Shown here: positions 1 to 6,659 of the stretch, piece after piece
Position numbering within the stretch: position 1 is the stretch's first letter
Layout of the letters: every line of letters begins with the position of its first letter
DNA from: Anaerolineales bacterium UBA2232
Lineage (GTDB): Bacteria; Chloroflexota; Anaerolineae; UBA2200
NCBI GenBank assembly: GCA_002348045.1
Contig: DDYO01000205.1
Location: 17,360-24,593, forward strand
Reading direction: 5' to 3'
DNA: 7,234 nucleotides
The notes under the pieces: generated by a model
The model's input: only the letters and a program-made list of their open reading frames with translations
Told to the model about the DNA's origin: nothing
Databases searched by the model: none
Program-made: the position numbers and the translations under genes

Positions 1-615
1 AATCAGAATCTCGTCAACCAGGCCTATGGACCGACACCATTGGCCGAGTCCCCACAAAATCCCGTACGTCTGGCTCACTGACAACTCAACGGTACCCTTC
101 CAGTTTGGGTTGTTGAGGCGAACCGCGCGCTTGCCTCGGATCGTTTCCACCCCCAAAGGTTTACCATCTGTCCACGGGTCAAGTTGCGCGTCGCCTGTAA
201 AGAGAACCAGAAAGTTGCGACGAACCAGAGGGCAGGCCCGCACCGCCTGAGATAGGATGGAGCGCGCCTCCGGTGACAGGGAGTCCCTAGCAGTGCCCTC
301 TTTCACCGAGGCCAGGTCCTTGCCAATGGCCGTCAGCCGGTATCCGCCATCGGATGGCTCAATCAGCGCCAGGATGCGCAGGGCATTCCAGTGATGATAG
401 CGCGTGGCGCGACTGGGCGCCTGCGGCCGGTTGGCAGAGAACAGAGTCGACATGGGAACGATGGGCCGTTCCACGATGTCGCTGTAGCGCAAGGGTTGGT
501 TCGTGCTGAGGACGGCAGCAAGGCGCTGCAGCAATGGGAATGACACGGGCCGCGCCGGCACGCTAGCATCCAACGTGAATTGATGGCTAGTTTGCTCTTT
601 CGAAGAAGATGACAC
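1..615 (-). CDS. Unrecognised protein overlapping the DNA methyltransferase; candidate restriction or defence partner (partial, C-terminus outside the window)
   Basis: This frame stays open for 205 codons from a GTG at 613-615 to the window edge without a stop. The start is chosen because an AGGAGG Shine-Dalgarno (625-630) lies 9 nt upstream, inside the end of the methyltransferase gene, and the two genes overlap by 29 bp, which suggests translational coupling. The first 25 or so residues are Ser-rich and polar. Residues about 28-102 look like a winged-helix fold: a helix around LLQRLAAVL, a second helix around RYHHWNALRILALI, then a wing-like GGYRLTAIGKDLA. Later residues include LVRRNFLVLFTGD (130-142) and a Trp-rich stretch near 186-193. 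I do not recognise the family and no nuclease motif is visible in the part present. Its position directly after and overlapping a methylase suggests a restriction endonuclease or other defence subunit, but that is inference from context only. Confidence 0.72.
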   Translation of the reverse strand, partial: MSSSSKEQTSHQFTLDASVPARPVSFPLLQRLAAVLSTNQPLRYSDIVERPIVPMSTLFSANRPQAPSRATRYHHWNALRILALIEPSDGGYRLTAIGKDLASVKEGTARDSLSPEARSILSQAVRACPLVRRNFLVLFTGDAQLDPWTDGKPLGVETIRGKRAVRLNNPNWKGTVELSVSQTYGILWGLGQWCRSIGLVDEILI

Positions 616-1831
616 TCTCCCGTGCCTCCTGCCTGCCATAGACGCGCATCTGCTGAGCGCTGTTGCCACGTCGTCGGGCTACGACCAGCTTGAGGGGGCG
701 CAGCCCAACTGCGGCGCCAATCTCTCCGACGAGGTCATTGACCGGTATGATCACGCCGGCAAACCGTACGTCACCGAGGACAAAGGCAGCCTTGCCGCCC
801 CTGGCCAGGTTCTCGTGAACGCTGTGCAGGACGTGGTACATGTCTTGAAAATAGCCACGAAGCATGCGGTGGACTCGTCGGTCTCGCGTGTTGATGGCAG
901 CCACGCGCTCCAGGCAATCCTGCAGGCGTTGGGGTTCACAGTACTGGTCCATGGGTAGGTCAGGGTCGCGGGCCTCAACATGGGACCGAAGGGAGCGGTA
1001 CCTCAGTTGCTTGAGCTCCTCGGCATCAGCAACCTGTAACAGGGCCAGCTCCAGCGCAAAGATCCGAGTATAGTCATGGCGGTTGGGGTAGGGTGGTGAG
1101 GTGACTATGGCGTCGACCGGCGTCTCAAAGCGCTCGGTGCGCGCGTCTGCCAGCCATACCCTTTCTGAGCAGTCTGGGTGGCAGTACCTCGGGTCCGACG
1201 GCACATCCTCCAGCATCGCCTGGACACGGGTTTCGAATAACTCCCGAACGGCGGCCTCCCTGATGTCCTTGGTCATGTCCAACCGCAGCCATCCCCCAGA
1301 CTTGATGGTATAACTCAGGTCCTCCAGGATGCCCAGCAGGGCGATCATGAAGAATGGACGCACATCGGATGGCAGTCGAAGGATCTGGTCCAAGAGGGAC
1401 GAGACGCGGACCCGGATGCGGGCGCTGATGGAACGGGTAACGATCGGGATCTGGGCGAACCGATCAACGCTGCCCGGCTGGATACGGTAGTCGAACTTTT
1501 GGGCTGCCCACGACAAAGCAGCGTGGCTGTAGCTACTCAGCTTGGCCTGGCTGACCACGATGGAGAGCGGCAGCAGGTCTGATCCAAAGGCCTCAATGCC
1601 GAGATCCCTACAGGCAAGGACGGTGGTTCCCGCTCCCACAAAGGGGTCCCACACTCGGTGGCCCGGCCGGATTCCCATCTGCGCGAGAACATCCTTCACG
1701 AGGTCCGAGTCAAAACTGTGGGGGTATAGGTACCAGCGGTGGACTGGCCTTGCGCGGGTCAGCGCCGGTGTGACAAGTTTGCGCCAGGCTGGACGTTCTT
1801 CAGCTACCATCGTGATGTTCGCGATGCTCAC
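587..1831 (-). CDS. Site-specific DNA methyltransferase (amino-methylating, SPPY type)
   Basis: This 414-residue protein would transfer a methyl group from S-adenosylmethionine to the exocyclic amino group of cytosine (N4) or adenine (N6) in a specific DNA site. The cofactor motif I is DPFVGAGTT at residues 62-70, followed by an acidic loop (FGSD, 82-85). The catalytic motif IV is TSPPYPNRHDY at 244-254; SPPY is more common in N4-cytosine enzymes. Motif I comes before motif IV, so this is not the beta class. The roughly 170 residues between them, including IKSGGWLRLD (176-185), could hold the target-recognition region as in alpha enzymes, but gamma order is not excluded. The end (AFVLGDV, 349-355, and ESVIFFER, 405-412) resembles the last strands of the methylase fold. 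The GTG start is supported by GGAGGT 5 nt upstream; the next in-frame ATG is codon 8. It overlaps the next gene by 29 bp, as in restriction-modification operons. Target site unknown. Confidence 0.9.
   Translation of the reverse strand: MSIANITMVAEERPAWRKLVTPALTRARPVHRWYLYPHSFDSDLVKDVLAQMGIRPGHRVWDPFVGAGTTVLACRDLGIEAFGSDLLPLSIVVSQAKLSSYSHAALSWAAQKFDYRIQPGSVDRFAQIPIVTRSISARIRVRVSSLLDQILRLPSDVRPFFMIALLGILEDLSYTIKSGGWLRLDMTKDIREAAVRELFETRVQAMLEDVPSDPRYCHPDCSERVWLADARTERFETPVDAIVTSPPYPNRHDYTRIFALELALLQVADAEELKQLRYRSLRSHVEARDPDLPMDQYCEPQRLQDCLERVAAINTRDRRVHRMLRGYFQDMYHVLHSVHENLARGGKAAFVLGDVRFAGVIIPVNDLVGEIGAAVGLRPLKLVVARRRGNSAQQMRVYGRQEARESVIFFERAN
625..630 (-). promoter_or_regulatory. Ribosome binding site fixing the GTG start of the partial gene
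   Basis: On the minus strand this reads AGGAGG, a full match to the core Shine-Dalgarno sequence, 9 nt before the GTG at 615. It lies within the last codons of the methyltransferase gene. It is the main reason to begin the downstream gene here rather than at the internal ATG about 55 codons later. Confidence 0.7.
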
Positions 1832-1836
1832 CCATT

Positions 1837-1842
1837 ACCTCC
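1837..1842 (-). promoter_or_regulatory. Ribosome binding site of the DNA methyltransferase
   Basis: On the minus strand this is GGAGGT, 5 nt before the GTG at 1831. It settles the start at GTG rather than the ATG seven codons downstream. An ATG in another frame also lies between this site and the GTG, but the frame from it ends within a dozen codons. Confidence 0.65.
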
Positions 1843-1964
1843 GCAAAGACAGCCCAAAGGTTGCCTGCAGGGCCGCGTTGAGGGCGCCCGGGCCGCACTG
1901 CTTGCCGCGCAACAGAGGCTGAACTGCGGCCACAAAACTCAGCCGCACCGCCACCTTGGGCGCT

Positions 1965-1991
1965 ATTGTACTCAAGTTCCGCTGGAGTCAA
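1965..1991 (-). promoter_or_regulatory. Candidate sigma-70-type promoter of the methylase operon
   Basis: On the minus strand a -35-like TTGACT (1986-1991, 5 of 6 matches) is followed after 15 bp by a -10-like TACAAT (1965-1970, 5 of 6). The spacer is 2 bp shorter than ideal; TTTTGA, 2 bp further upstream, gives 17 bp but a poorer match. Transcription would begin near 1958, leaving a leader of about 125 nt before the GTG at 1831. This is the best promoter-like pair I see upstream of the methylase. Confidence 0.4.
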
Positions 1992-2010
1992 AAACCAGGC
2001 GCGGGATCGG

Positions 2011-2030
2011 AGTGATTCACTGATCTCAGT
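2011..2030. repeat. Two overlapping palindromes upstream of the methylase promoter, possible operator
   Basis: AGTGA-T-TCACT (2011-2021) and ACTGA-TC-TCAGT (2019-2030) are both perfect inverted repeats with 5-bp arms, and they share three bases. They end about 20 bp upstream of the candidate methylase -35, a usual place for a dimeric activator or repressor. Short palindromes do occur by chance, and no regulator gene is visible in the window, so the operator role is a guess. Confidence 0.3.
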
Positions 2031-2174
2031 TGTCACGATCATGCTCCGAGCGCCCGACTCCACTGCCCGTTGTGACGCTGCAATGGCGATCGTGGCTGGG
2101 TAGTGACTATTGACGGTTCACAGCCGTCGCGAGCAAGGGCCCCGCGGCAGAGCAGCCCCAGGGATTGCCAAGCC

Positions 2175-2213
2175 TTAACACGATGTTAACATGCCACACA
2201 AGTTCCATTAACC
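2175..2213 (+). promoter_or_regulatory. Pho box: 11-bp-spaced TTAAC repeats for PhoB/PhoP-type regulator
   Basis: Hexamers TTAACA (2175-2180), TTAACA (2186-2191) and TTAACC (2208-2213) lie on the same helical face with starts exactly 11 bp apart or a multiple of it; the unit expected at 2197 is degenerate (CACAAG). TTAACA-type direct repeats with 11-bp pitch are the known target form of Gram-positive PhoP, and similar 11-bp pitch applies to cyanobacterial and E. coli Pho boxes. The last unit covers the -35 position relative to the likely -10 at 2229, as expected for a response regulator that replaces -35 recognition. With pstS directly downstream, phosphate-starvation control is very likely. 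Confidence 0.72.
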
Positions 2214-2228
2214 TGTCCCCTGTACACT

Positions 2229-2234
2229 TATAGA
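2229..2234 (+). promoter_or_regulatory. Candidate -10 element of the pst operon promoter
   Basis: TATAGA matches TATAAT at four of six positions and lies 15 bp after the last Pho repeat. Taking 2206-2211 as the -35 slot gives a 17-bp spacer, but that hexamer (CATTAA) is a poor -35, which fits an activator-dependent promoter. The start would be near 2241, giving a leader of about 43 nt before pstS. Confidence 0.5.
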
Positions 2235-2283
2235 TGGACAAGCAACAGAAACTCGCGAATAATGAGAAGGAGAATGTGGCAAG

Positions 2284-3357
2284 ATGAGACGTTTGAGTGT
2301 GTTGTTGGCCGGCGCGATGATTGTGGCAATGGTGCTTTCGGCTTGCGCACCTGCGCCCGCAGCTACCGCTACGCCTGTTCCGGCGACTCAGGTTCTGCCT
2401 ACCGCTGTGCCGATAGTGGTGCCGCCGACGGTGGCTCCTGTGGTTCCCACACAGGTCCCGAGCACGGGCAAGGTTGTGCTGCCTGTGGTAGACGCAGGCA
2501 AGGTTACGGGTGACATCATAGCGGCGGGCAGCTCGACGGTGTTTCCGTTGGCAGAGCGGATGGCGGAGCGCTTCCGCGACGAAGGGTACAGCGGGAAGAT
2601 CACGATATCGAGCATTGGGTCTGGCGCTGGGTTTGAGCGGTTCTGCAAGACGGGAGAGACGGACATTGCGAATGCGAGTCGGCCGATCAAGAGCAGTGAG
2701 GTAGAATCTGCCAAGGCGATCGGGCGTGTACCGATCGAGTTCAGGGTTGGGACGGATGCATTGGCGGTGGTGGTGAACAAGCAGAACACGTTTCTGAAGG
2801 ATGTGAAGCTGGCGGAGTTGGCCAAGATCTTTTCGAGCGAAGCGGTCAAGTGGTCGGATGTGAACGCATCGTGGCCGGCTGAGGACATCAAGCGGTACAG
2901 TCCTGGGACGGACAGTGGGACGTTCGACTACTTTGTTGAGGAAGTGATGATTCCGGCGTATGGGAAGGACAAGGCGAAGGAGATGATCCTGAAGGCTCCC
3001 GGCATTCAGCTGAGTGAGGATGACAATGTGCTGGTGCGTGGAGTGGAGGGGAGTCCTTACGCGATCGGGTACTTTGGGTATGCGTACTATCAGGAAGAGG
3101 CGTCGAAGATGACGGCGCTGATGATAGAGGGCGTAGCTCCGACGCAAGCGACGGTGGATGCTGGGACATACAAGCTAGCGCGGCCACTGTTCATGTACTC
3201 GGACGCGCAGATCATGAAGAGCAAGCCTCAGGTAGCTGCGTATCTGAACTTTATGCTGACGTACGTGAACGAAGAAATCAAGTCGGTGGGTTACTTCCCT
3301 GCGCCGCAGAGTGCATTGGATGGAGCTCGCCAGGCTTGGCTTGACGCGCTCAAGTAA
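2284..3357 (+). CDS. pstS: PstS, phosphate-binding lipoprotein of the Pst ABC transporter
   Basis: This 357-residue precursor captures inorganic phosphate outside the membrane and hands it to PstC/PstA. It begins with a lipoprotein signal peptide (MRRL, hydrophobic core, lipobox LSAC) with the acylated Cys at 21. Residues 22 to about 70 are an Ala/Pro/Thr/Val-rich tether, longer than usual. The binding domain follows with PstS hallmarks: GSSTVFPL (82-89), GSGAGFERF (112-120), DIANASRPI (127-135), WSDVN (190-194), [14 protein letters not shown] (207-220) and IGYFGYAYY (261-269); the phosphate ligands should lie in the Ser/Thr/Asp-rich loops of these motifs. The ATG is preceded by AAGGAG with a rather long 11-nt spacing. 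It is the first gene of the operon, behind a Pho box, and is followed by two hairpins. Codons are rich in G at third positions, while phoU favours C. Confidence 0.96.
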   Translation: MRRLSVLLAGAMIVAMVLSACAPAPAATATPVPATQVLPTAVPIVVPPTVAPVVPTQVPSTGKVVLPVVDAGKVTGDIIAAGSSTVFPLAERMAERFRDEGYSGKITISSIGSGAGFERFCKTGETDIANASRPIKSSEVESAKAIGRVPIEFRVGTDALAVVVNKQNTFLKDVKLAELAKIFSSEAVKWSDVNASWPAEDIKRYSPGTDSGTFDYFVEEVMIPAYGKDKAKEMILKAPGIQLSEDDNVLVRGVEGSPYAIGYFGYAYYQEEASKMTALMIEGVAPTQATVDAGTYKLARPLFMYSDAQIMKSKPQVAAYLNFMLTYVNEEIKSVGYFPAPQSALDGARQAWLDALK

Positions 3358-3382
3358 GCGGCTGACCGAAGGTCTCCAAAGC

Positions 3383-3412
3383 GCCCTGCTCCTTGCGAAC
3401 AAGGAGCAGGGC
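3383..3412 (+). repeat. Perfect 13-bp hairpin after pstS (intra-operon RNA structure)
   Basis: Arms 3383-3395 and 3400-3412 are exact reverse complements closing a CGAA tetraloop (3396-3399). It begins 25 nt after the pstS stop. No run of T follows, so it is not a standard intrinsic terminator. Hairpins at this place in binding-protein operons commonly protect the upstream mRNA from 3' exonucleases or cause partial termination, raising binding protein over permease; that role is inferred here. Confidence 0.75.
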
Positions 3413-3429
3413 CAAGCGCATGTTGTGCA

Positions 3430-3461
3430 GCCACGGCCGGGCGAACAGCCTGGCCTGTGGC
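3430..3461 (+). repeat. Second hairpin in the pstS-pstC spacer
   Basis: Bases 3430-3442 pair with 3448-3461 in a 13-bp stem with one G-T pair (3439/3451), one bulged T (3456) and the loop GAACA (3443-3447). It sits 17 nt after the first hairpin and ends about 20 nt before the likely pstC ribosome site. It could act with the first hairpin in mRNA stability or in limiting pstC translation. No T-tract follows. Confidence 0.62.
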
Positions 3462-3481
3462 ATGGAGGGAGGGGATATCGT

Positions 3482-3488
3482 GGAGGGG
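3482..3488 (+). promoter_or_regulatory. Likely ribosome binding site of pstC
   Basis: GGAGGGG lies 5 nt before GTG 3494 and directly after the second hairpin. It favours the GTG start over the ATG at 3527, in front of which the purine-rich GAGGGAGGGG runs right up to the start codon. Confidence 0.45.
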
Positions 3489-3493
3489 ATGCT

Positions 3494-4462
3494 GTGTTAG
3501 AAGGGAACGTCGGGGCGAGGGAGGGGATGGTGCCAGCTCCGGCAGCTGCGAGGCCTGCGCCGGGCAGCCTGAGGAGGCGTCGGAGACTGGGGGAGGCAAC
3601 CATTCAGGGTTTCCTGTTCCTGAGTGGTGCCTTCTCGATCCTCATCACTCTGGGTATTGTCTACGAGCTGGGGAAGGAGTCCTTGCTGTTCTTTGGCAGC
3701 GGGGTGGTTGACCTCAGGGAGTTCTTTACTGGGACATCATGGCAACCGCAACTGGGCGAGTTTGGTGTCTTGCCTCTGGTTTCGGCTACACTGATGACGA
3801 CAGGACTGGCCATGTTGGTCGCCCTGCCTCTAGGTCTTTCGGTGGCCGTCTACCTGAGCGAGTATGCCTCGTCGCGGACCAGGAATCGCTTGAAGCCGAC
3901 CCTGGAGGTCCTGGCCGGCATTCCGACGGTGGTCTACGGCTATTTTGCGCTGACCTTCATGACGCCACTGCTGCGGGCGGTGTTTGGCCAGAACGTCGTC
4001 GATGTCTACAACACCGGCTCGGCTGGACTGGTGATGGGAATCCTGATCCTGCCCCTGATCACCTCCATGACTGAAGATGCATTGAGTGCGGTGCCTCGCT
4101 CCCTGCGTGAGGCGGCGTATGCGTTGGGCGCGACCAAGCTGGAGACGGCCGTCAACGTCGTGGTTCCTGCGGCCATCTCGGGGATTGCTGCAGCGTTTAT
4201 CGTTGGGCTTTCGCGGGCGATTGGTGAAACTATGATCGTGGCCGTGGCCGCAGGCGCCGGCCCTGCCCTTACCCTGAATCCGTTCAAGTCGGCGGAGACC
4301 ATGACGGGGCACATCGTGCGCATCAGCGGCGGTGATTTGAGCTATGACTCGGTTGACTACAACAGCCTCTTTGCCATTGGACTGCTGTTGTTTGTGATGA
4401 CTCTGTCCCTCAATATCGCCAGTCAGCAAATCGTCCGCAGGTTCCGGGAGGTGTATGAGTAA
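3494..4462 (+). CDS. pstC: PstC, phosphate ABC transporter permease subunit
   Basis: One of the two membrane subunits that form the phosphate channel. From GTG 3494 it has 322 residues. A basic cytoplasmic N-terminus (LRRRRRL, 26-32) precedes the first membrane helix (about 36-59); five more follow near 95-119, 137-161, 175-191, 226-252 and 292-311. Family motifs are SEYAS (122-126), [12 protein letters not shown] (140-151) and the EAA coupling loop [27 protein letters not shown] (205-231, which docks onto PstB), then SRAIGETM (240-247). The frame is open further upstream to ATG 3311, but that would overlap pstS and read through both hairpins, so those 61 codons are rejected. ATG 3527 (311 residues) is the main alternative start. 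The stop shares one base with the pstA ATG (TAATG), so the two are probably translationally coupled. Confidence 0.93.
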   Translation: MLEGNVGAREGMVPAPAAARPAPGSLRRRRRLGEATIQGFLFLSGAFSILITLGIVYELGKESLLFFGSGVVDLREFFTGTSWQPQLGEFGVLPLVSATLMTTGLAMLVALPLGLSVAVYLSEYASSRTRNRLKPTLEVLAGIPTVVYGYFALTFMTPLLRAVFGQNVVDVYNTGSAGLVMGILILPLITSMTEDALSAVPRSLREAAYALGATKLETAVNVVVPAAISGIAAAFIVGLSRAIGETMIVAVAAGAGPALTLNPFKSAETMTGHIVRISGGDLSYDSVDYNSLFAIGLLLFVMTLSLNIASQQIVRRFREVYE

Positions 4463-5730
4463 TGGCCACGTCGTTGGATTTGCCGGATGGGTTGCCGGCC
4501 AAGGGAGGACCCGTACTTGACGGCGTCGCACGACGGCATCAAGTGGCACGGCTGTGGCAACGTCTGTTCGCACTGTCTACGGTCATCGCAATTGTTGCCC
4601 TTGCAGCGCTACTGCTGAATATCGTTGATGGTGCGTTCGGGTATGTAGCACTGCGAAACCAGGTTGAGCCAGAGACTCTTGCGGTCAATGGCGTTCCTCT
4701 CGAGGACCTGCCAAAGGAAGAGCTGGTCCGCATCCTTGAGGAGAATGTATCGGCCGGGCTCTTTCGCCGCTTCGAGAGGGACCAGCCCTTCGATGAGCGC
4801 ACACGTGAGAATGTCCTTGATCTTGTGCAAGAGCGAGTGATTCAGCCGACCCTGGTCAGGAGCTGGACGCTCTTTGCTTCGTTGACTAATCGCCATGGCA
4901 TTCGAGCTGAGCTGGAGGAGCGCTATGAGCGCGTGCACCTTCAATTTCGGTCGTGGCTCACGCTTCGGTTCCTCACAGTGCCGCAGTCCAGCGTGGCTTT
5001 GAGAGCTGGTGTCAGGACCGCTCTGCTCGGATCGCTGTGGATTATTGCCATCACGGTGTTGGTGGCGTTTCCTGTGGGCGTTGCGGCCGCGATCTACTTG
5101 GAGGAGTATGCGGGCAACCACTGGATCAACCGGGTGATTCAAACCAACATCAATAACCTGGCGGGGGTTCCTTCTATCATCTACGGCATGCTCGGTCTGT
5201 CCATCTTTGTTCGCACGCTGCAACCACTCACCAGCGGGGCGATATTTGGATTGACGGACCCTACCACGGCCAGCGGTCGTACGATTGCCTCGGCGGGCCT
5301 CACCCTGGCATTGCTGGTGCTGCCCCTGATCATCATCAATGCCCAAGAGGCGATTCGGGCTGTGCCCAGCTCTCTGCGGCAGGCAAGCTATGGTCTCGGT
5401 GCAACCAAGTGGCAGACCGTCTGGTCACACGTCCTGCCGGGTGCCATCCCTGGCATTCTCACCGGCACGATCCTGGCCATATCGCGGGCCATGGGCGAGA
5501 CAGCGCCCTTGGTCGTGGTGGGCGCGGCAACCTTCATCGATGTAGATCCCGACGGGCCGTTCTCGTGGTTCACTGCGCTGCCAATTCAGGTTTACCAGTG
5601 GGTTTCGCGCCCGCAGCCCGAGTTCCGCAGTGTGGCCGCTGCGGCCATCATTGTGCTGTTGGCCTTGCTTCTGACCCTTACGACATCAGCGGTATTGCTA
5701 CGGAGTCGTTTTAGCAGGAGGTACTCGTGA
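4462..5730 (+). CDS. pstA: PstA, phosphate ABC transporter permease subunit with a large extracytoplasmic insertion
   Basis: Second channel subunit, 422 residues against about 280-300 for a typical PstA. The first membrane helix is near 34-54. The permease core resumes at about 169 with the usual FLT...[12 protein letters not shown] stretch and shows EEYAGN (214-219), [16 protein letters not shown] (231-246), the EAA loop [26 protein letters not shown] (307-332) and [10 protein letters not shown] (341-350). Between helix 1 and the core lie about 115 extra residues (about 56-170), highly charged and probably helical (for example [13 protein letters not shown], 83-95), expected outside the membrane. 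Some proteobacterial PstA proteins also carry an N-terminal extension (DUF3333), but I cannot match this one to it. The start overlaps the pstC stop by one base and GGGAGG (4446-4451) lies 10 nt upstream. The end overlaps pstB by 4 bp. Confidence 0.94.
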   Translation: MATSLDLPDGLPAKGGPVLDGVARRHQVARLWQRLFALSTVIAIVALAALLLNIVDGAFGYVALRNQVEPETLAVNGVPLEDLPKEELVRILEENVSAGLFRRFERDQPFDERTRENVLDLVQERVIQPTLVRSWTLFASLTNRHGIRAELEERYERVHLQFRSWLTLRFLTVPQSSVALRAGVRTALLGSLWIIAITVLVAFPVGVAAAIYLEEYAGNHWINRVIQTNINNLAGVPSIIYGMLGLSIFVRTLQPLTSGAIFGLTDPTTASGRTIASAGLTLALLVLPLIIINAQEAIRAVPSSLRQASYGLGATKWQTVWSHVLPGAIPGILTGTILAISRAMGETAPLVVVGAATFIDVDPDGPFSWFTALPIQVYQWVSRPQPEFRSVAAAAIIVLLALLLTLTTSAVLLRSRFSRRYS

Positions 5731-6545
5731 CCGTGGAATCGACACTGTCGTGCGTTGCAGCCGACTGCGCCATTGAGGCCAAAGGGTTACGAGTCTTCTA
5801 CGGCTCATTCTTGGCCATCAAGGACGTCGACCTGGCAGTGGAGCGCAACAGAATCACCGCCATCATTGGTCCATCTGGGTGCGGCAAGAGCACGCTGCTG
5901 CGTGCCTTCAATCGAATGAACGAGTTGGTGCCGACGGCAACGACCGAGGGTCAAGTCGTGTTTGCTCAACAGAACATATACGGCGAGGACGTGGATCCCG
6001 TTGAGGTTCGACGTCGGATCGGGATGGTCTTTCAGAAACCGAATCCTTTCCCCAAGAGCATTTATGAGAACGTGGCCTGGGGTGCGCGGATCAATGGCGT
6101 GTTGGGACCCAAGTCCGACAAGAGCGACATGGACACTCTGGTTGAACAGAGCCTTCGTCAGGCGGCGTTGTGGGATGAAGTGAAGGACAAACTGCAGCAG
6201 AGCGGTCTTTCGCTCTCAGGGGGCCAACAGCAGCGCTTGTGCATCGCCCGGGCGATTGCGGTCAGACCCGAGATCATCCTCATGGACGAGCCTGCCTCGG
6301 CGCTTGACCCCATTGCCACCCTCAAGATCGAGGACCTGATGCACGAGTTGGCAGCCAACTATACCATCGTCATCGTCACACACAACATGCAGCAGGCGGC
6401 GCGCGTCAGCGACGAGACGGCCTTCTTCCTGCAGGAGAAGCAGGGGGCGCCGGCGGAGTTGATCGAGTTTGGGCGCACCGCCGATCTCTTTACGAGTCCG
6501 CGGGACCGCCGGACAGAGGACTACATCACGGGCCGCTTCGGCTAG
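5727..6545 (+). CDS. pstB: PstB, phosphate ABC transporter ATP-binding protein
   Basis: Cytoplasmic ATPase whose dimer drives phosphate import through PstC/PstA. At 272 residues it has normal family length and all catalytic elements: Walker [10 protein letters not shown] (48-56), Q-loop Q103 in the PstB-typical [15 protein letters not shown] (102-116), signature LSGGQQQR (163-170), Walker B ILMDEP (184-189) with catalytic Glu188, D-loop SALD (191-194) and switch His219 in VTHNMQQA (217-224). The C-terminal [22 protein letters not shown] (251-272) is also characteristic of PstB. The GTG start overlaps the pstA stop (GTGA), and AGGAGGT (5716-5722) 4 nt upstream is a strong ribosome site, so it should be coupled to pstA. 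No missing residues. Confidence 0.97.
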   Translation: MTVESTLSCVAADCAIEAKGLRVFYGSFLAIKDVDLAVERNRITAIIGPSGCGKSTLLRAFNRMNELVPTATTEGQVVFAQQNIYGEDVDPVEVRRRIGMVFQKPNPFPKSIYENVAWGARINGVLGPKSDKSDMDTLVEQSLRQAALWDEVKDKLQQSGLSLSGGQQQRLCIARAIAVRPEIILMDEPASALDPIATLKIEDLMHELAANYTIVIVTHNMQQAARVSDETAFFLQEKQGAPAELIEFGRTADLFTSPRDRRTEDYITGRFG

Positions 6546-6564
6546 GATCCGTTCTTACGGCGGT

Positions 6565-6597
6565 TTCACATTCGGCGGGCGCGCGAGCGGCTATAAT
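6565..6597 (+). promoter_or_regulatory. Candidate internal promoter for phoU
   Basis: A perfect -10 TATAAT (6592-6597) stands out in a GC-rich spacer. The best -35-like sequence is TTCACA (6565-6570, 5 of 6), but the gap is 21 bp, longer than normal; nothing better is at 17 bp. Transcription would begin near 6604, about 55 nt before phoU. This could give phoU some expression independent of the Pho-box promoter. Confidence 0.35.
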
Positions 6598-6659
6598 GGC
6601 GTGCACAACCCAGACATGGGGATCTACGCCTCATGATCGCGGATGAGAGGTCAGGGACC

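Larger units (their letters stand above)
1832..2174. other. Divergent intergenic region between the methylase and phosphate units, no supported gene
   Basis: I see no convincing gene here. A minus-strand frame from GTG 2063 to 1800 (87 codons) has only a weak ribosome site, contains the likely methylase promoter, turns low-complexity in its second half and matches nothing I know. The stretch holds the candidate methylase promoter (1965-1991) and two overlapping palindromes (2011-2030). The part from about 2100 to 2170 is GC-rich, with no terminator or repeat I can support. Both transcription units point away from this region. Confidence 0.55.

Noticed and set aside
363..569. Minus-strand ATG frame of 68 codons downstream of the methylase
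   Set aside because: It is in a different frame from the GTG-started gene that is open through the whole region with a strong ribosome site; its Cys/Arg/Ser-rich translation looks non-coding.
1800..2063. Minus-strand frame of 87 codons starting at GTG 2063, overlapping the methylase start by 32 bp
   Set aside because: Weak ribosome site, the likely methylase promoter lies inside it, the second half is low-complexity Arg/Pro/Gly, and I recognise no family. A homologue with the same start in relatives would change this view.
2112..2127. Inverted repeat GACGG/CCGTC between the divergent units
   Set aside because: Only a 5-bp stem with a 6-7-nt loop and no link to a gene end; likely chance in GC-rich DNA.
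2107..3147. Long minus-strand open frame of 346 codons opposite pstS
   Set aside because: It is antisense to an unmistakable pstS. Its translation is Arg/His-rich low-complexity, as expected from the complement of a GC-biased gene.
3383..3412. Hairpin after pstS as an intrinsic terminator
   Set aside because: No T-run follows the stem, and the operon continues with pstC. Partial termination is possible, but a classical terminator is not supported.
3311..3493. Upstream extension of the pstC frame to ATG 3311
   Set aside because: It overlaps the end of pstS, reads through both hairpins and has no membrane-protein or family character before the basic segment. GTG 3494 or ATG 3527 are better starts.
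3830..5346. Long minus-strand frames opposite pstC and pstA (3830-4573 and 4609-5346)
   Set aside because: Antisense shadows of clear permease genes, rich in Arg, Gln and His with no recognisable domains.
6549..6560. Small inverted repeat CCGT-TCTT-ACGG after pstB as a terminator
   Set aside because: A 4-bp stem with no T-tract is too weak to call.
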